Positions 45,173 to 54,510 of a DNA stretch of 64,000 bases are shown here, piece after piece (positions within the stretch are counted from its first letter, which is position 1; each line of letters starts with the position of its first letter). A program made the position numbers and the translations under genes. Origin of the DNA: Paenibacillus glycanilyticus (GTDB lineage Bacteria > Bacillota > Bacilli > Paenibacillales > Paenibacillaceae); the NCBI RefSeq assembly GCF_030161375.1, contig NZ_BSSQ01000016.1, forward strand, positions 62,001 to 126,000. Reading direction: 5' to 3'. Below the pieces are notes generated by a model that saw nothing but the letters and a program-made list of their open reading frames with translations, was not told where the DNA came from and did not search any database.

Positions 45173-46960
45173 TTAGCTTTTTGCTTTTATGATGGGCAGC
45201 CGCAGCCGAATGACAGTTCCCTCCGGCGAAGATTCAACAATGCCGAGGCCATAATGCGCGCCGAAGGAAATCGTCAACCGCTCGTGAATGTTGAACAACG
45301 CTCCTCGTCTTCCCGTCATCCCGTCGATCTGCAGGCCGTCTTGCAAAGCTTCCATTAATTCTGCCATTCGCTCGGAAGGAATGCCTTTCCCGTTATCCGA
45401 TACGTCGATTCGGATCTCATCCTCGTGCCGATAACCGATCACCTCGACGATATGGGCGGATTTCTCCTTGTCGATGCCATGTTTGAAGTAATTTTCGACC
45501 AGCGGCTGTATGAGCGCCTTAAGGCTAGGCGCATCCTCTAGCTCGGGCTCCAGAAATAGCTTGTACCTCAGCTTATCGCCCAATCGATATTGCTGCAGGA
45601 ACAAGTAAGCTTCCACGAACTCCATCTCTTTGGCCAGCGTCGTATAATGCTGGTTATTACCAACCCGCGCCCGGAAAAACTTGGACAACATTTCGATCAA
45701 TCGACTGGACTTGTCCGCTTTCTCCAGCCTTGCGGTCCATCGGATCATGTCCAGCGTGTTATATAAAAAATGCGGGTCGACCTGATTCTGCAGCAGCTTG
45801 AGCTCGGATTCCCGTTCGCTTAATTCAAGCTTGTATTTATGCTCAATCAGTTCTTCGATCGTGCCGACCATGGCGTTGAATTTGCGGCTCAAGTCCGCAA
45901 TTTCGTCTTGCGACTCAATAGGGACGCGCACGCTGAAGTCCCCTCCGGCTACGCGAACCGTCTCTTTCTTCAATCGCAGGATAGGTCGAATGATTGTGTA
46001 GTTGAATCCGTAGAATGCCGCGAGTGCCAGGAGGACGATGGCCGTCAAAATAGCCGTCATCATCCATTCGGCGCCTTGGTACTGCGCAGAGATATGCGAT
46101 TTCGGAATCATGGCAACAAGCGTCCAATCCGTTACCGGCATGTGATTATAAAGCACAAGATGGGGCTTGCCGTCCACGTCGATCGTGCTCATGCTGCGGT
46201 CGCTTCGGGCAAGCTTCATGATCTGTTCCTTGTAAGGCTCATAATCCCGCGGCTTCTGGCCGTTCGATGCCAGAAGCAATTCGCCTTCAGGCCCCAGCAG
46301 GTATACCGTGCCGCCGGAGTTCGCCAGAATACCCTTCTCTAGCTCGGACACGATGCTCTGTTCATCCATCCGGATCGTGAGCAATCCAAGCGGCTCAGTA
46401 ATATTCACGTATGAATTAAGAACCCGGATCAGCGAGAAGAGCTTTACTTGACCGTACCAGGCGCTATGCAAGTCATAGCCTGGCGACCAGAACAATCCGC
46501 CTTTCATCGCTCTTGCCTTATCCTGCCACAAGGTCTCGTCGCCGGTGAACGGCTCTCCCATTTGGATCGAGTTGCCGTTGTTGCCGACGATCTCAATGGA
46601 TCGGATATAACTTTTGGACATAAGCTGAAAGGTTAGAAAATTTTCGATATTGTTCTTCAAATCCGCCTTCTGCTGTTCGGACAGCATAGGATACGATCGT
46701 AAGTAAAGCCGCATGTCCGGGCTCAGAATCAAATAGTCGGCCATATCCGTCACCATCTTCGTTTGCTCCGAAAGCTGGCTGGCGACGTTGTCCAGATTCC
46801 GATGAATGGCGCTCACGTATTGATCCCTTAGAACGCTCTGATATTTGTATTGTACGATGAAGCCGACGCCGACTGTCGGAAGAATGACGAACAACAGGAA
46901 GATAATAAGCGCTTTTTTTCTAAGGCTTAGCCTTGCAAAGCCTTTCCCGCCGTGTGCCAT
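45173..46960 (-). CDS. YesM-type sensor histidine kinase (cluster B)
   Basis: This 595-residue membrane kinase has a first membrane segment at about 14-34, an extracellular dCache-like sensor domain (about 40-285), a second segment (about 290-312), HAMP (about 313-365), and the kinase part with LLQNQVDPHFLYNTLDMIR (phospho-His), LVENYFKHGI (N box) and a complete G1 box DNGKGIP. In contrast to the cluster A kinase all ATPase boxes look intact. The ATG follows GGAGGAGC. It probably senses an extracellular saccharide or the loaded binding protein. Confidence 0.93.
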   Translation of the reverse strand: MAHGGKGFARLSLRKKALIIFLLFVILPTVGVGFIVQYKYQSVLRDQYVSAIHRNLDNVASQLSEQTKMVTDMADYLILSPDMRLYLRSYPMLSEQQKADLKNNIENFLTFQLMSKSYIRSIEIVGNNGNSIQMGEPFTGDETLWQDKARAMKGGLFWSPGYDLHSAWYGQVKLFSLIRVLNSYVNITEPLGLLTIRMDEQSIVSELEKGILANSGGTVYLLGPEGELLLASNGQKPRDYEPYKEQIMKLARSDRSMSTIDVDGKPHLVLYNHMPVTDWTLVAMIPKSHISAQYQGAEWMMTAILTAIVLLALAAFYGFNYTIIRPILRLKKETVRVAGGDFSVRVPIESQDEIADLSRKFNAMVGTIEELIEHKYKLELSERESELKLLQNQVDPHFLYNTLDMIRWTARLEKADKSSRLIEMLSKFFRARVGNNQHYTTLAKEMEFVEAYLFLQQYRLGDKLRYKLFLEPELEDAPSLKALIQPLVENYFKHGIDKEKSAHIVEVIGYRHEDEIRIDVSDNGKGIPSERMAELMEALQDGLQIDGMTGRRGALFNIHERLTISFGAHYGLGIVESSPEGTVIRLRLPIIKAKS

Positions 46961-47056
46961 AATGCTCCTCCTCCGATGTCGTCTGCGCCTTGCTCATACC
47001 TGATGCTTGTGCGTCATATTGTATATGGATTGCCTAATGTTGTCGAATCGCGCAAA

Positions 47057-47887
47057 TTAACCTTTGACGGCGCCGGCCGTCATGCCTGTCACCAACTGCT
47101 TCTGAAGCAGGAGATAGAAGATGATGATCGGAATGAACGCAATGGTAAGAGCGGCCATTTGCAGCGTGTAGTTCGCCGTTTCCAACCCGACGAAATTGGA
47201 TAGTCCGAGCGGTAGCGTCTTCAGGTTGTTGGAGGTTACCAGTACTAAAGCGAATAGGTATTCGTTCCAATTGTAAATAAAGTTCAAGATAACGACGGTC
47301 GCCATCGCCGGACGCGTCAGCGGCAGAATGATGGACCAGAAGATGCGGAAAATACCGGCACCGTCCATAATGCCGGATTCCTCCATATCTTTGGGAAAGC
47401 CGCGCATGAACCCTTCCAGAATAAAGACGGTCAGTGACAAGTGGAAGGCCGTGTAAGGCAAGATGAGCGACATATACGTATCGATCAGGCTCAGCTTCTG
47501 CATAATCAGGAAGATCGGAATAAGTGTCGCGTGAATCGGTACGAGCATGCCTAGCAGGAACAGCGCGTAAGTGAAGCCGCGCAGCTTGAATTCGAATCGG
47601 GATAAGAAAAACGCCGCAAGCGACCCGAGAAACACGGTCACTATTAACGAAATGAACGTAATTAAGAAGCTGTTGATGAAATACGTATCCATGTTGGCGA
47701 TGTCCCACGCCTTTGTGTAATTCGATAAATGAATGCCGGTCGGCATCGCAAACGGATGTGCGGCATACTCTTGCTCAGACTTGAACGAGTTAATAATCAT
47801 CCAGAAGATTGGCACTAAATTCATGAGAGCGAACAAACCCAAGAAGATGTAAGCAAATAGTTTGAATACAGGTGATTTTTGTTTCAT
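47057..47887 (-). CDS. CUT1 ABC transporter permease, MalG type (cluster B)
   Basis: This 276-residue permease has six membrane segments, an EAA loop EESGIMDGAGIFRIFWSIIL near residue 170-190, and the CUT1-typical end GMTAGAVKG. Its ATG follows AGGAGGAG. It pairs with the 47903 product, 15 bases upstream in the same transcript. No ATPase gene is near, so a shared MsmX-like ATPase is expected. Confidence 0.93.
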   Translation of the reverse strand: MKQKSPVFKLFAYIFLGLFALMNLVPIFWMIINSFKSEQEYAAHPFAMPTGIHLSNYTKAWDIANMDTYFINSFLITFISLIVTVFLGSLAAFFLSRFEFKLRGFTYALFLLGMLVPIHATLIPIFLIMQKLSLIDTYMSLILPYTAFHLSLTVFILEGFMRGFPKDMEESGIMDGAGIFRIFWSIILPLTRPAMATVVILNFIYNWNEYLFALVLVTSNNLKTLPLGLSNFVGLETANYTLQMAALTIAFIPIIIFYLLLQKQLVTGMTAGAVKG

Positions 47888-47902
47888 GGTTTCTCCTCCT
47901 TC

Positions 47903-48775
47903 CTAGGCTTTTTCTTTGCCGAGCCGGTTGGCAATCGTGATGACGACCAAGCTGAATAGCAAAATCATGATGGATACCGCGCTGCCGTAACCGTAGTCCA
48001 GATTGACGAACGCACTGTTATACATATGGATGGTCATAACTTCGGTTTGATGGGCAGGACCGCCGCCAGTCAACACTTGAATAAGGTCAAACACCCGGAA
48101 GGAGTTGCTGATGCTGTAGACGATCGTGACCATCAGCGTGGTCCGGATCATCGGAAGCGTAATAAACCATGTTCGTCTAAGCCCGGTCGCGCCGTCGAGC
48201 TCTGCGGCTTCATTGACTTCTTCAGAAATATTTTGAAGCGCGGCTAGGAGCATGACCATGTATAAGCCGACGTTCTGCCAAATGTAAGCTGCGCTGATCG
48301 ACAGGATGGACCATTTGGGATCGCCAAGCCAATTTTGCTGCCAGCTTTCGAGTCCAACAAACTTCAAGAGATTGTTGAGCATGCCATATTCCGTGTTGTA
48401 CATCATTCCCCATATGAGCGAGACCATGACCGAGGAGATAACGACAGGCATAAACCCGACCGTACGGAAGAAGCCCGAGCCTTTCAACGCTTTGTTGAGC
48501 AGCAAGGCCATTACAAGTCCGAGCGGCAGCTGACCGATTAAGCCCGTGACCATGATGAGAAGATTGTTTTTGACCGACAGCCAAAATGTATCGTCTTGAA
48601 ACATCCGAACGTAATTGTCGAAACCTACAAAAGATTTGGACCCGATTCCGTTCCAATCCATGAGTGAATAATAGAAGGAAATGCCGATCGGAACGATGGC
48701 AATCCCAAGATAGATGACGAGCGCCGGGAACAATCCGATAAAGATCGCCAGCTTGCTCCGTTTAAGCGTATGCAT
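47903..48775 (-). CDS. CUT1 ABC transporter permease, UgpA/MalF type (cluster B)
   Basis: This 290-residue permease has six membrane segments with YYSLMDWNGIGSKSFVGFDN in the first periplasmic-side loop, typical of UgpA-like proteins, and the EAA loop EAAELDGATGLRRTWFITLP near residue 190. The ATG follows GAAGGAG. It lies 96 bases after the binding-protein gene, with a strong hairpin between them. Confidence 0.93.
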   Translation of the reverse strand: MHTLKRSKLAIFIGLFPALVIYLGIAIVPIGISFYYSLMDWNGIGSKSFVGFDNYVRMFQDDTFWLSVKNNLLIMVTGLIGQLPLGLVMALLLNKALKGSGFFRTVGFMPVVISSVMVSLIWGMMYNTEYGMLNNLLKFVGLESWQQNWLGDPKWSILSISAAYIWQNVGLYMVMLLAALQNISEEVNEAAELDGATGLRRTWFITLPMIRTTLMVTIVYSISNSFRVFDLIQVLTGGGPAHQTEVMTIHMYNSAFVNLDYGYGSAVSIMILLFSLVVITIANRLGKEKA

Positions 48776-48811
48776 TTGCCTTACTCCTTCCAGCTTTTCC
48801 TCTTCTGTATG

Positions 48812-48842
48812 CAGAGAAAACCCGGAGACCGGGTTTTCTCTG
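48812..48842 (-). terminator. Hairpin between binding-protein and permease genes
   Basis: CAGAGAAAACCCGG and its exact complement form a 14-bp stem with a 3-base loop. No T-run follows on the minus strand (TACAG), so it is more likely an mRNA stabiliser or partial attenuator that lifts binding-protein over permease levels. Confidence 0.75.
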
Positions 48843-48871
48843 TCTGTGCACTAATTATTGCTCAGCGAACG

Positions 48872-50185
48872 TTATTTCTTCTTGAGGTAATCATCCATAG
48901 CTGCTTGTGTATCTTGTGCGACTTCCTGCGGCGTACCGCGTCCGATGGTCAATGCTTGCAGGCCGTTCTGAATGACGCTGACGACTTGAGTCGGAATGAT
49001 GCTATCGAATACTGGTGCCGTTCCTTTGCCCGTTAAGTCGAGCATTTCTTTCAGATAAGGGCTGGCATCTTCAGGGACGTCAACCTTTGCCGGAACGACA
49101 ACGCCGTTGCTGATCAGATCCTTGTACAGGTCTTCACTAACGAAATATTTCATGAACTCTTCGGCAGCTGCCTGTTTGCGTTCGTCCAGCTTGCTATTAA
49201 TAGCGATGCCGTATTGGACAACGCCCGCGCTCTTCGCTGGATCGCCTTTGCCTCCGTCGACGCTCGGGAACAACGCGATACCAAATTTGTCGCCGTCTTC
49301 GTTATTGATCCGCACGCGTGCGTCGACTGTTGAGGAAGTGAAGAGCATAGCTGCTTTGCCTTGAATCAGGTAATCCTGGCTTTGCACGGAATCCATGTTG
49401 TTCGCGTCCGTGTTGAACGCTTTCAGTTTGCTGAGCTCATCGATGACGGAGATGGCGCTAACGAATTCCGGATCGGTGAACTTAGCTTCTCCGGTCAACA
49501 CCTTCTGCAGGAAGTCGCTGCCTGTGAAGCGGTCTCCGATAGCGGACAGCATCGAGGATTGCAGCGGCCATTGCTCTTTGTTGCCAAGCGAGATTGGCGT
49601 TATGTTGGATGCTTTTAATTTCTTAACCAGGTCGATGAAATCCGAATAAGTTTTCGGGAACGCATCGTAGCCAACGCTCGACAGCATGTCCTTGTTGTAA
49701 TAAATAATATCTACGAATGTCTGTTTGGTTGGAATTGCATATTGCTGTCCGTCCACGTTAAACGGGGTTAAAGCGCTTTCAGGCAAGATGTCTTTCCACG
49801 TATCCATTAATTCATTGATTGGCTCAAGCAGTTTGCCGTCGACGAGTGGCGCCAGGTCGGCACCGGGCCAAACGACGTTGATGTCGGCCAGGTTGTTCGC
49901 CGCAGCGAGCGTGCGCAGCTTTGTTTTATATTGAGCGGACGGAACCTCGTCGGTTTTGATTACGATATTCGGATGATCCTTTTGGAATTGTTCGATCCGT
50001 GCCTTGTAGACATCATTGTCAATGTTTGGAGTCGTCCATGGATGCATCATCGTAAGCGTAACGGTATCGCCCGAAGAGCTTCCTCCGTCGGCGTTGTTGT
50101 CGGAAGATTTGCCGCAAGCCGCTGTCGATAATGCCAATGCAGCCGTTAGCGAGACAAGAAGAGTGCGTTTCGTGAAATGGTTCAT
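48872..50185 (-). CDS. Sugar-binding lipoprotein of the ABC importer (cluster B)
   Basis: This 437-residue extracellular binding protein has a lipoprotein signal ending STAAC (Cys24) and a Ser/Gly/Asp spacer. The mature part (LTMMHPWTTPN ... RIEQFQKDHPNI ... INVVWPGADLAP) is family-1 like. The ATG follows AAAGAGGGTC. It delivers an oligosaccharide to the two permeases. Neighbouring GH130 and GH3 genes suggest that the cargo is a beta-linked oligosaccharide, possibly with mannose; this is inference. Confidence 0.93.
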   Translation of the reverse strand: MNHFTKRTLLVSLTAALALSTAACGKSSDNNADGGSSSGDTVTLTMMHPWTTPNIDNDVYKARIEQFQKDHPNIVIKTDEVPSAQYKTKLRTLAAANNLADINVVWPGADLAPLVDGKLLEPINELMDTWKDILPESALTPFNVDGQQYAIPTKQTFVDIIYYNKDMLSSVGYDAFPKTYSDFIDLVKKLKASNITPISLGNKEQWPLQSSMLSAIGDRFTGSDFLQKVLTGEAKFTDPEFVSAISVIDELSKLKAFNTDANNMDSVQSQDYLIQGKAAMLFTSSTVDARVRINNEDGDKFGIALFPSVDGGKGDPAKSAGVVQYGIAINSKLDERKQAAAEEFMKYFVSEDLYKDLISNGVVVPAKVDVPEDASPYLKEMLDLTGKGTAPVFDSIIPTQVVSVIQNGLQALTIGRGTPQEVAQDTQAAMDDYLKKK

Positions 50186-50206
50186 CTTTGACCCTCTTTT
50201 CTTTGT

Positions 50207-50271
50207 TGTAATCGCTTTATATTAGGAAAATCGGTAATCAGGGCGCCCAATTGCTCTACGCTTTCATTATA
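50207..50271 (-). promoter_or_regulatory. Promoter and candidate CcpA sites of the import operon
   Basis: On the minus strand TATAAT (50271-50266) has no good -35, which suits activation by the YesN regulator. Two cre-like sequences follow: TGAAAGCGTAGAGC (50266-50253, 11 of 14 consensus positions) and ATAAAGCGATTACA (50220-50207, 12 of 14). Carbon catabolite repression is plausible. Confidence 0.4.
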
Positions 50272-50331
50272 AAAAATCTTCATAATCGGAAATATCCCAT
50301 AATCATTCGATTTTATCCTACAAAATGCGAC

Positions 50332-51351
50332 TTACTTCCGATTTCCCGGTGCGAGAAGGTGCTCCAGCATGTCCGCTAGCGGCACAGATGCTAGTGCGAT
50401 AGCCGTATCGGTTACGCCGTAATAAATGTTCAGGATACCTTCATCCAGCACACAGCCCGTAGGGAAGATGACGTTAGGGATTTGATATCCGAATTTCTCG
50501 TAATATGTTTCCGGTTCCATGACATAGTTCTCGGTACGCGCCAAGATGATCGTTGGATCTTCCAGATCCAGCAGCATTGCGCCTAGCCGGTAGACGGTAT
50601 CCTGATCGACTCCGTGATAGAACAGAAGCCAGCCTTGCTCTGTTCGAATCGGAGGTGTCGAGCTGCCGATCTTTTTCGTTTCCCATTCTTGCTCCGCTTT
50701 TGCCAGCAGTACGGGTTCATCCCACGTTTTCAAATCGTCGGAATACGAAATCCAGATCGCCGCCTGCTCGGTGCCGTATTCATCGCCGATGTATTCCTCG
50801 GGTCTACGAAGCAGCGCGTATTTGCCGTTGATTTTTTCCGGGAACAGAATGTTGTTCCGGTCATTAATCTCAAGCGGTGTCGTTGTGGAAACATAATCCC
50901 AATGAATTAAATCTTTGGATGACAGAAGCATAGAGCGAGTCAGCCAGTGTCCTTCTTCTTCTCCCCATCCGTCTGGATACGTTGGAATGGAGCGTTCCGG
51001 AATGCCGGTGCCCGTCGGATAATAGTTCATAGCGCAAGGACGGAGCGCTATTGTCATGTAATAGGTATCGTCAATTTTGACCATGCGAGGATCCTGCACG
51101 CTGCCGTAAGGGAAGCCAAGCTCGTCTGGCGTCAGTACGGGTTTGTCTACAACGTGGGTGAAATGAACGCCATCCGTGCTTTCCAGCAGGCCAAGGTAAT
51201 TTTTGCACGGCGTCAGAGAGCCTGCCGTTCTTTCGATCATGTAGTATTTGCCGTTATCTTTGATGACGGCGGGATTGAAAACGGTTGCCAATCGCCAGTC
51301 GTACAAGCCCGGAACGACGATAGGGTTTTCTGCGTGTCTTGTAATATTCAA
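50332..51351 (-). CDS. Glycoside hydrolase family 130 (beta-mannoside phosphorylase-like)
   Basis: This is a protein of about 340 residues with the five-bladed propeller of GH130. NPAVIKDNGKYYMIERTAG, SVQDPRMVKIDDTYYM (the Asp fits the proton donor), LLFYHGVD and VIFPTGCVLDEG with IYYGVTDTAIALA are typical blocks. GH130 enzymes split beta-mannosides, usually by phosphorolysis. The frame opens at 51390, but CTGGAGGGG lies at the right distance before TTG at 51351, giving the start NITRHAENP. No signal peptide is seen. It is the first gene of the minus-strand group, with 146 bases before the binding-protein gene. Confidence 0.88.
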   Translation of the reverse strand: MNITRHAENPIVVPGLYDWRLATVFNPAVIKDNGKYYMIERTAGSLTPCKNYLGLLESTDGVHFTHVVDKPVLTPDELGFPYGSVQDPRMVKIDDTYYMTIALRPCAMNYYPTGTGIPERSIPTYPDGWGEEEGHWLTRSMLLSSKDLIHWDYVSTTTPLEINDRNNILFPEKINGKYALLRRPEEYIGDEYGTEQAAIWISYSDDLKTWDEPVLLAKAEQEWETKKIGSSTPPIRTEQGWLLFYHGVDQDTVYRLGAMLLDLEDPTIILARTENYVMEPETYYEKFGYQIPNVIFPTGCVLDEGILNIYYGVTDTAIALASVPLADMLEHLLAPGNRK

Positions 51352-51571
51352 TGATGTCCCCTCCAGCTTCATACTTAATATAGAAATCATTATAGCCCTC
51401 TAGGTTCGGCAGTTATATCCCACCGAATTTAGAAAACATCCGAATTCTATCAGTAATCGCAGGCTGTGTATTCGATTAGGATAAACTAATTTACAATCCA
51501 GCCGGGTTCATTTAAAATTCTTGAATGTCGGAAAGTTACAGTCGGTTATGAAAGAGAAAGTAGGTTAAGGA

Positions 51572-52471
51572 ATGTCTCAAAGACTTGCTGGGGCGCTTAT
51601 TTTATTAAGCCTCATATGGGGAGGATCCTTCTTCTTCGTTAAAGAGTTATTGCATGATTTTGGCCCTTGGACGATCGCGTTTCTGAGGTCGGGGTTTGGG
51701 TTTGTCACCATTACGATTATTATGCTTGTGCTTCGGCAGCCGTTTGGGCTGCGAAGCATCAAGTGGTTGCCCATGATGATCGTTGCCGTAGTCAATACGG
51801 CGGCTCCTTGGGCGTTTATTGCTTTTAGCGAAACGAAATTGACTAGCGGCATGGCTTCCATTCTTAATGCAACAACGCCGCTATGGACGATTGTCGTTGG
51901 CGCGTTGTTCTTCCAATCAGCGACGCACCGCATGCAGTGGGTTGGCATGGGGGTGGCGTTTGCGGGCCTTATTATTTTGCTGGATTTACGTTCGCTGACG
52001 GCCGGGTCCGTGCATTTGATTGGTTTCATCGGGATGTTGGCAGCCACGTTGTGTTACGCTTTCGGATCCCAGTTATCCAGGCGTCTGCAAGGAGTGACGA
52101 TGTACCAGATTACGTTCGGTACGCTGCTTGGCGGCATGCTAGGAAGCGGGGCAATGGCTTTCGCAACGGAGAAGGTTCATCTAGAACGTCTATCCGACAT
52201 GACCAATATGGGCTTATGCATCGGCTTAGGCGTATTCGGCTCAGGGATTGCTTATATCTTGTTCTACTACATGATACGGGAAGGCAGCGCCGAATTTGCG
52301 ACAATGGTCACTTATCTCGTGCCCGGCACAGCATTGATCTGGGGCATTACGCTGCTCGACGAGCCTGTGCATTGGACCTTATTCGCAGGGCTAGCGTTCA
52401 TTCTATGCGGCGTATTCCTCGGAGGCCGAAAACCAAAAGGGGCGCAGTCCCGGCAAATGAAGCCGGTCTAA
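51572..52471 (+). CDS. DMT-family (EamA) transporter
   Basis: This 299-residue membrane protein has ten predicted membrane segments in two EamA halves (about 5-140 and 150-287). LIWGGSFFFVKELLHDFGPW at the start and FSETKLTSGMASILNATTPL in the first half are typical. Such proteins export metabolites, often amino acids or drugs. The start follows GTTAAGGA. It is alone and followed by a terminator. Confidence 0.9.
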   Translation: MSQRLAGALILLSLIWGGSFFFVKELLHDFGPWTIAFLRSGFGFVTITIIMLVLRQPFGLRSIKWLPMMIVAVVNTAAPWAFIAFSETKLTSGMASILNATTPLWTIVVGALFFQSATHRMQWVGMGVAFAGLIILLDLRSLTAGSVHLIGFIGMLAATLCYAFGSQLSRRLQGVTMYQITFGTLLGGMLGSGAMAFATEKVHLERLSDMTNMGLCIGLGVFGSGIAYILFYYMIREGSAEFATMVTYLVPGTALIWGITLLDEPVHWTLFAGLAFILCGVFLGGRKPKGAQSRQMKPV

Positions 52472-52480
52472 TAGAAGGGA

Positions 52481-52514
52481 AAGATCCGGAGGCAAGCAGC
52501 CCCCGGATCTTTTA
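52481..52514. terminator. Terminator between convergent transporter genes
   Basis: AAGATCCGG and CCGGATCTT form perfect 9-bp arms, followed by TTATT. Confidence 0.82.
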
Positions 52515-52531
52515 TTAATACGAACTCCACA

Positions 52532-54085
52532 TTAGACGGAATCCCTTTTCTTGCGAATCAACAAAGCGCTTGCCAATGCTCCAATAAGCAATAAAATGGC
52601 GATCAGCAAATCCACGTCTTGTATCCCCGCGTTAAACGCGTTAAATACGATGCGCTTAAAGTCGTCAAAAGCAGGCATTTGCTTGAAAGCTTCCGCTTGT
52701 TTGCTGTCAAACATTTGCGATCCGGCAAAAGCTCCCGCCTTATGAAATAGCTCCAGCATCTGATTTTTTAATTCCGGATCCGCATTGTGAATCTCTGCAA
52801 TATGTTGATCCAACGAATGGTTATAGCCTTCGGTTAACTTAATGCCAAGCATAACGACGCCAAACGAGATGCCGACCTGACGGAATACGTTAAGAATGCC
52901 GGAAGCCATGCCAACCTGCTGTTTCTTAACGGAGCTCATGGCCGCATTCGCTATTGGCGGGTTGACGAGCGCATTGCTGATTCCGAGAAGAATAAACCCG
53001 GGCAGCAAATAGCCCCATTCAAAAGGCGCCTTGATCATATGGCGAATGGCAAGGATGCCGATGGCACCAATAAACAACGCGCCGCTGATCAGCCAGCGAT
53101 TGCCGATTTTTCCGGAGATGATTCCGGCTAAGGGTCCTAATATAATGGTGAAACCGCTAATGAGCAGCATCTTAACGCCAGTCTCAAACGCGGAGTATCC
53201 CATATAATTTTGCATAAGGATGGTTAGGTAGGTGAATCCGCCGTACAAACCGGCTCCAAGAACAAAAGCCGCAATGTTTGCGCCATTAAAGGACCTGTTT
53301 TTAAATATAGACAATTGAATCATCGGATGCTTGACCGTTCTTTCCGTGACAATAAAAGCAATGAATAAAGCCGCCGAAGCAACAAAGAGGCTTAATACAT
53401 GCCAATTGGTCCATGAGTAGGCTTCATGCGTTTCTTTCTGAATAAGGGCTAATACCAAAGTGAAAATCGCTGCTGTGCTGAAAATAAACCCTAAAACATC
53501 AATCTTTTCATTACGGTTTCTGTTGCTTTCCTGAATAAAGACGATGCCCAATACGATAGCAAGAACGCCAAATGGGATATTCACGAGGAAGATGGACCGC
53601 CAGCCAAAGCTATCCACCAAAGCCCCGCCAATCAGCGGACCGCCGGAAATAGCGAGACCAACGACACTGCTCCAAATGCCTAATGCCAGTCCTCTCTGCT
53701 TCTCGGGGAATGAAGCCGTAACGATGGTTAGCGATAAAGACATCATCGCGGCTCCGCCAATGCCTTGGAGCCCACGGAAGATGTTCAACCAAACATCATT
53801 GCCTGCCAATCCGCTTGTTAGAGAGCCTACCACAAAGATGCCTAAACCAAGCAGAAAAACTTTTTTGCGTCCGATGATATCCCCTAGTTTCGAGACCGGC
53901 AATAACATCGCGGCATAGACCAACGTATAAGCGTTTAATACCCATTGCAAACTTGAAAAAGAAGATGAAAAATTTTTTTGAATGTCCGGCAATGCCACAT
54001 TCACGATTGTAATATCCAGCATGGCCATAAATACGGCTAAGCTGACGGTGACGAGCACCCACCATTTCCGATTGGATTGTTCCAA
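52532..54085 (-). CDS. MFS drug-efflux transporter, DHA2 (EmrB/QacA) type
   Basis: This protein of about 518 residues has fourteen predicted membrane segments. Motif A appears as KLGDIIGRKKVFLLG, and motif C-like glycine stretches follow in segment 5. AMLDITIVNVALPDIQ in segment 1 is motif D1 of the DHA2 group, which pumps drugs or dyes out using protons. The frame opens at 54157, but GGAAGGGG precedes TTG at 54085 by 9 bases and the resulting start EQSNRKWWVLV is typical. A conserved operator lies just upstream and also before the regulator gene at 54491. Confidence 0.92.
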   Translation of the reverse strand: MEQSNRKWWVLVTVSLAVFMAMLDITIVNVALPDIQKNFSSSFSSLQWVLNAYTLVYAAMLLPVSKLGDIIGRKKVFLLGLGIFVVGSLTSGLAGNDVWLNIFRGLQGIGGAAMMSLSLTIVTASFPEKQRGLALGIWSSVVGLAISGGPLIGGALVDSFGWRSIFLVNIPFGVLAIVLGIVFIQESNRNRNEKIDVLGFIFSTAAIFTLVLALIQKETHEAYSWTNWHVLSLFVASAALFIAFIVTERTVKHPMIQLSIFKNRSFNGANIAAFVLGAGLYGGFTYLTILMQNYMGYSAFETGVKMLLISGFTIILGPLAGIISGKIGNRWLISGALFIGAIGILAIRHMIKAPFEWGYLLPGFILLGISNALVNPPIANAAMSSVKKQQVGMASGILNVFRQVGISFGVVMLGIKLTEGYNHSLDQHIAEIHNADPELKNQMLELFHKAGAFAGSQMFDSKQAEAFKQMPAFDDFKRIVFNAFNAGIQDVDLLIAILLLIGALASALLIRKKRDSV

Positions 54086-54116
54086 AATAAAAACCCCTTC
54101 CATATTTATTGTGTTT

Positions 54117-54138
54117 ATGTGCACACAAATGCACGTAT
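54117..54138 (-). promoter_or_regulatory. Operator-like element O1 before the MFS gene
   Basis: ATGTGCACACAAATGCACGT with two further bases (AT) contains GTGCA-N6-TGCAC, an inverted repeat. It is nearly the same as the element at 54511-54533 in the opposite orientation. Confidence 0.65.
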
Positions 54139-54161
54139 TTAATAAAATGAAAAGCACCCCG

Positions 54162-54491
54162 TTATTGCAAGCTCATGAGTGCTTTCATGTTATTCGACGT
54201 TTTTTCAAATGTATCGACAATAAATTCTTTGTTGGCTTTGTAGTAAATTTCCCGGCCTTCTTTTCTCCTGTTCACGATATGGAATCGGTTCATGAAATCC
54301 AGATGGCGTGAGATGACGGAGCGATTCTGCGGGAAATGCTCGGCTATTTCGCCAATCGTCATTTCGCCGTATATGCTCAGGAATATGACCAGCTCGCTTC
54401 GGACGGGATCGAATATAGCTCTGTAGAACTCAAGATCGATGTTGTCTTTAATTAGCTGTTTGCATTTATTCGGATCGTGATTAAGTCCCAT
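54162..54491 (-). CDS. ArsR-like winged-helix regulator
   Basis: This 109-residue protein has YRAIFDPVRSELVIFLSIYG, then GEMTIGEIAEHFPQNRSVI and SRHLDFMNRFHIVNRRKEGR, which is the ArsR winged helix-turn-helix with the recognition helix QNRSVISRHLDFM and the wing REIYYKAN. No cysteine metal site of the ELCVC type is present, so it is not a classic metal sensor. The frame opens at 54551, but GGCGGTGAGA and ATG 54491 give the start. It probably represses itself and the following MFS gene through the paired operator elements. Confidence 0.85.
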   Translation of the reverse strand: MGLNHDPNKCKQLIKDNIDLEFYRAIFDPVRSELVIFLSIYGEMTIGEIAEHFPQNRSVISRHLDFMNRFHIVNRRKEGREIYYKANKEFIVDTFEKTSNNMKALMSLQ

Positions 54492-54510
54492 TGTCTCACC
54501 GCCTGATCTA

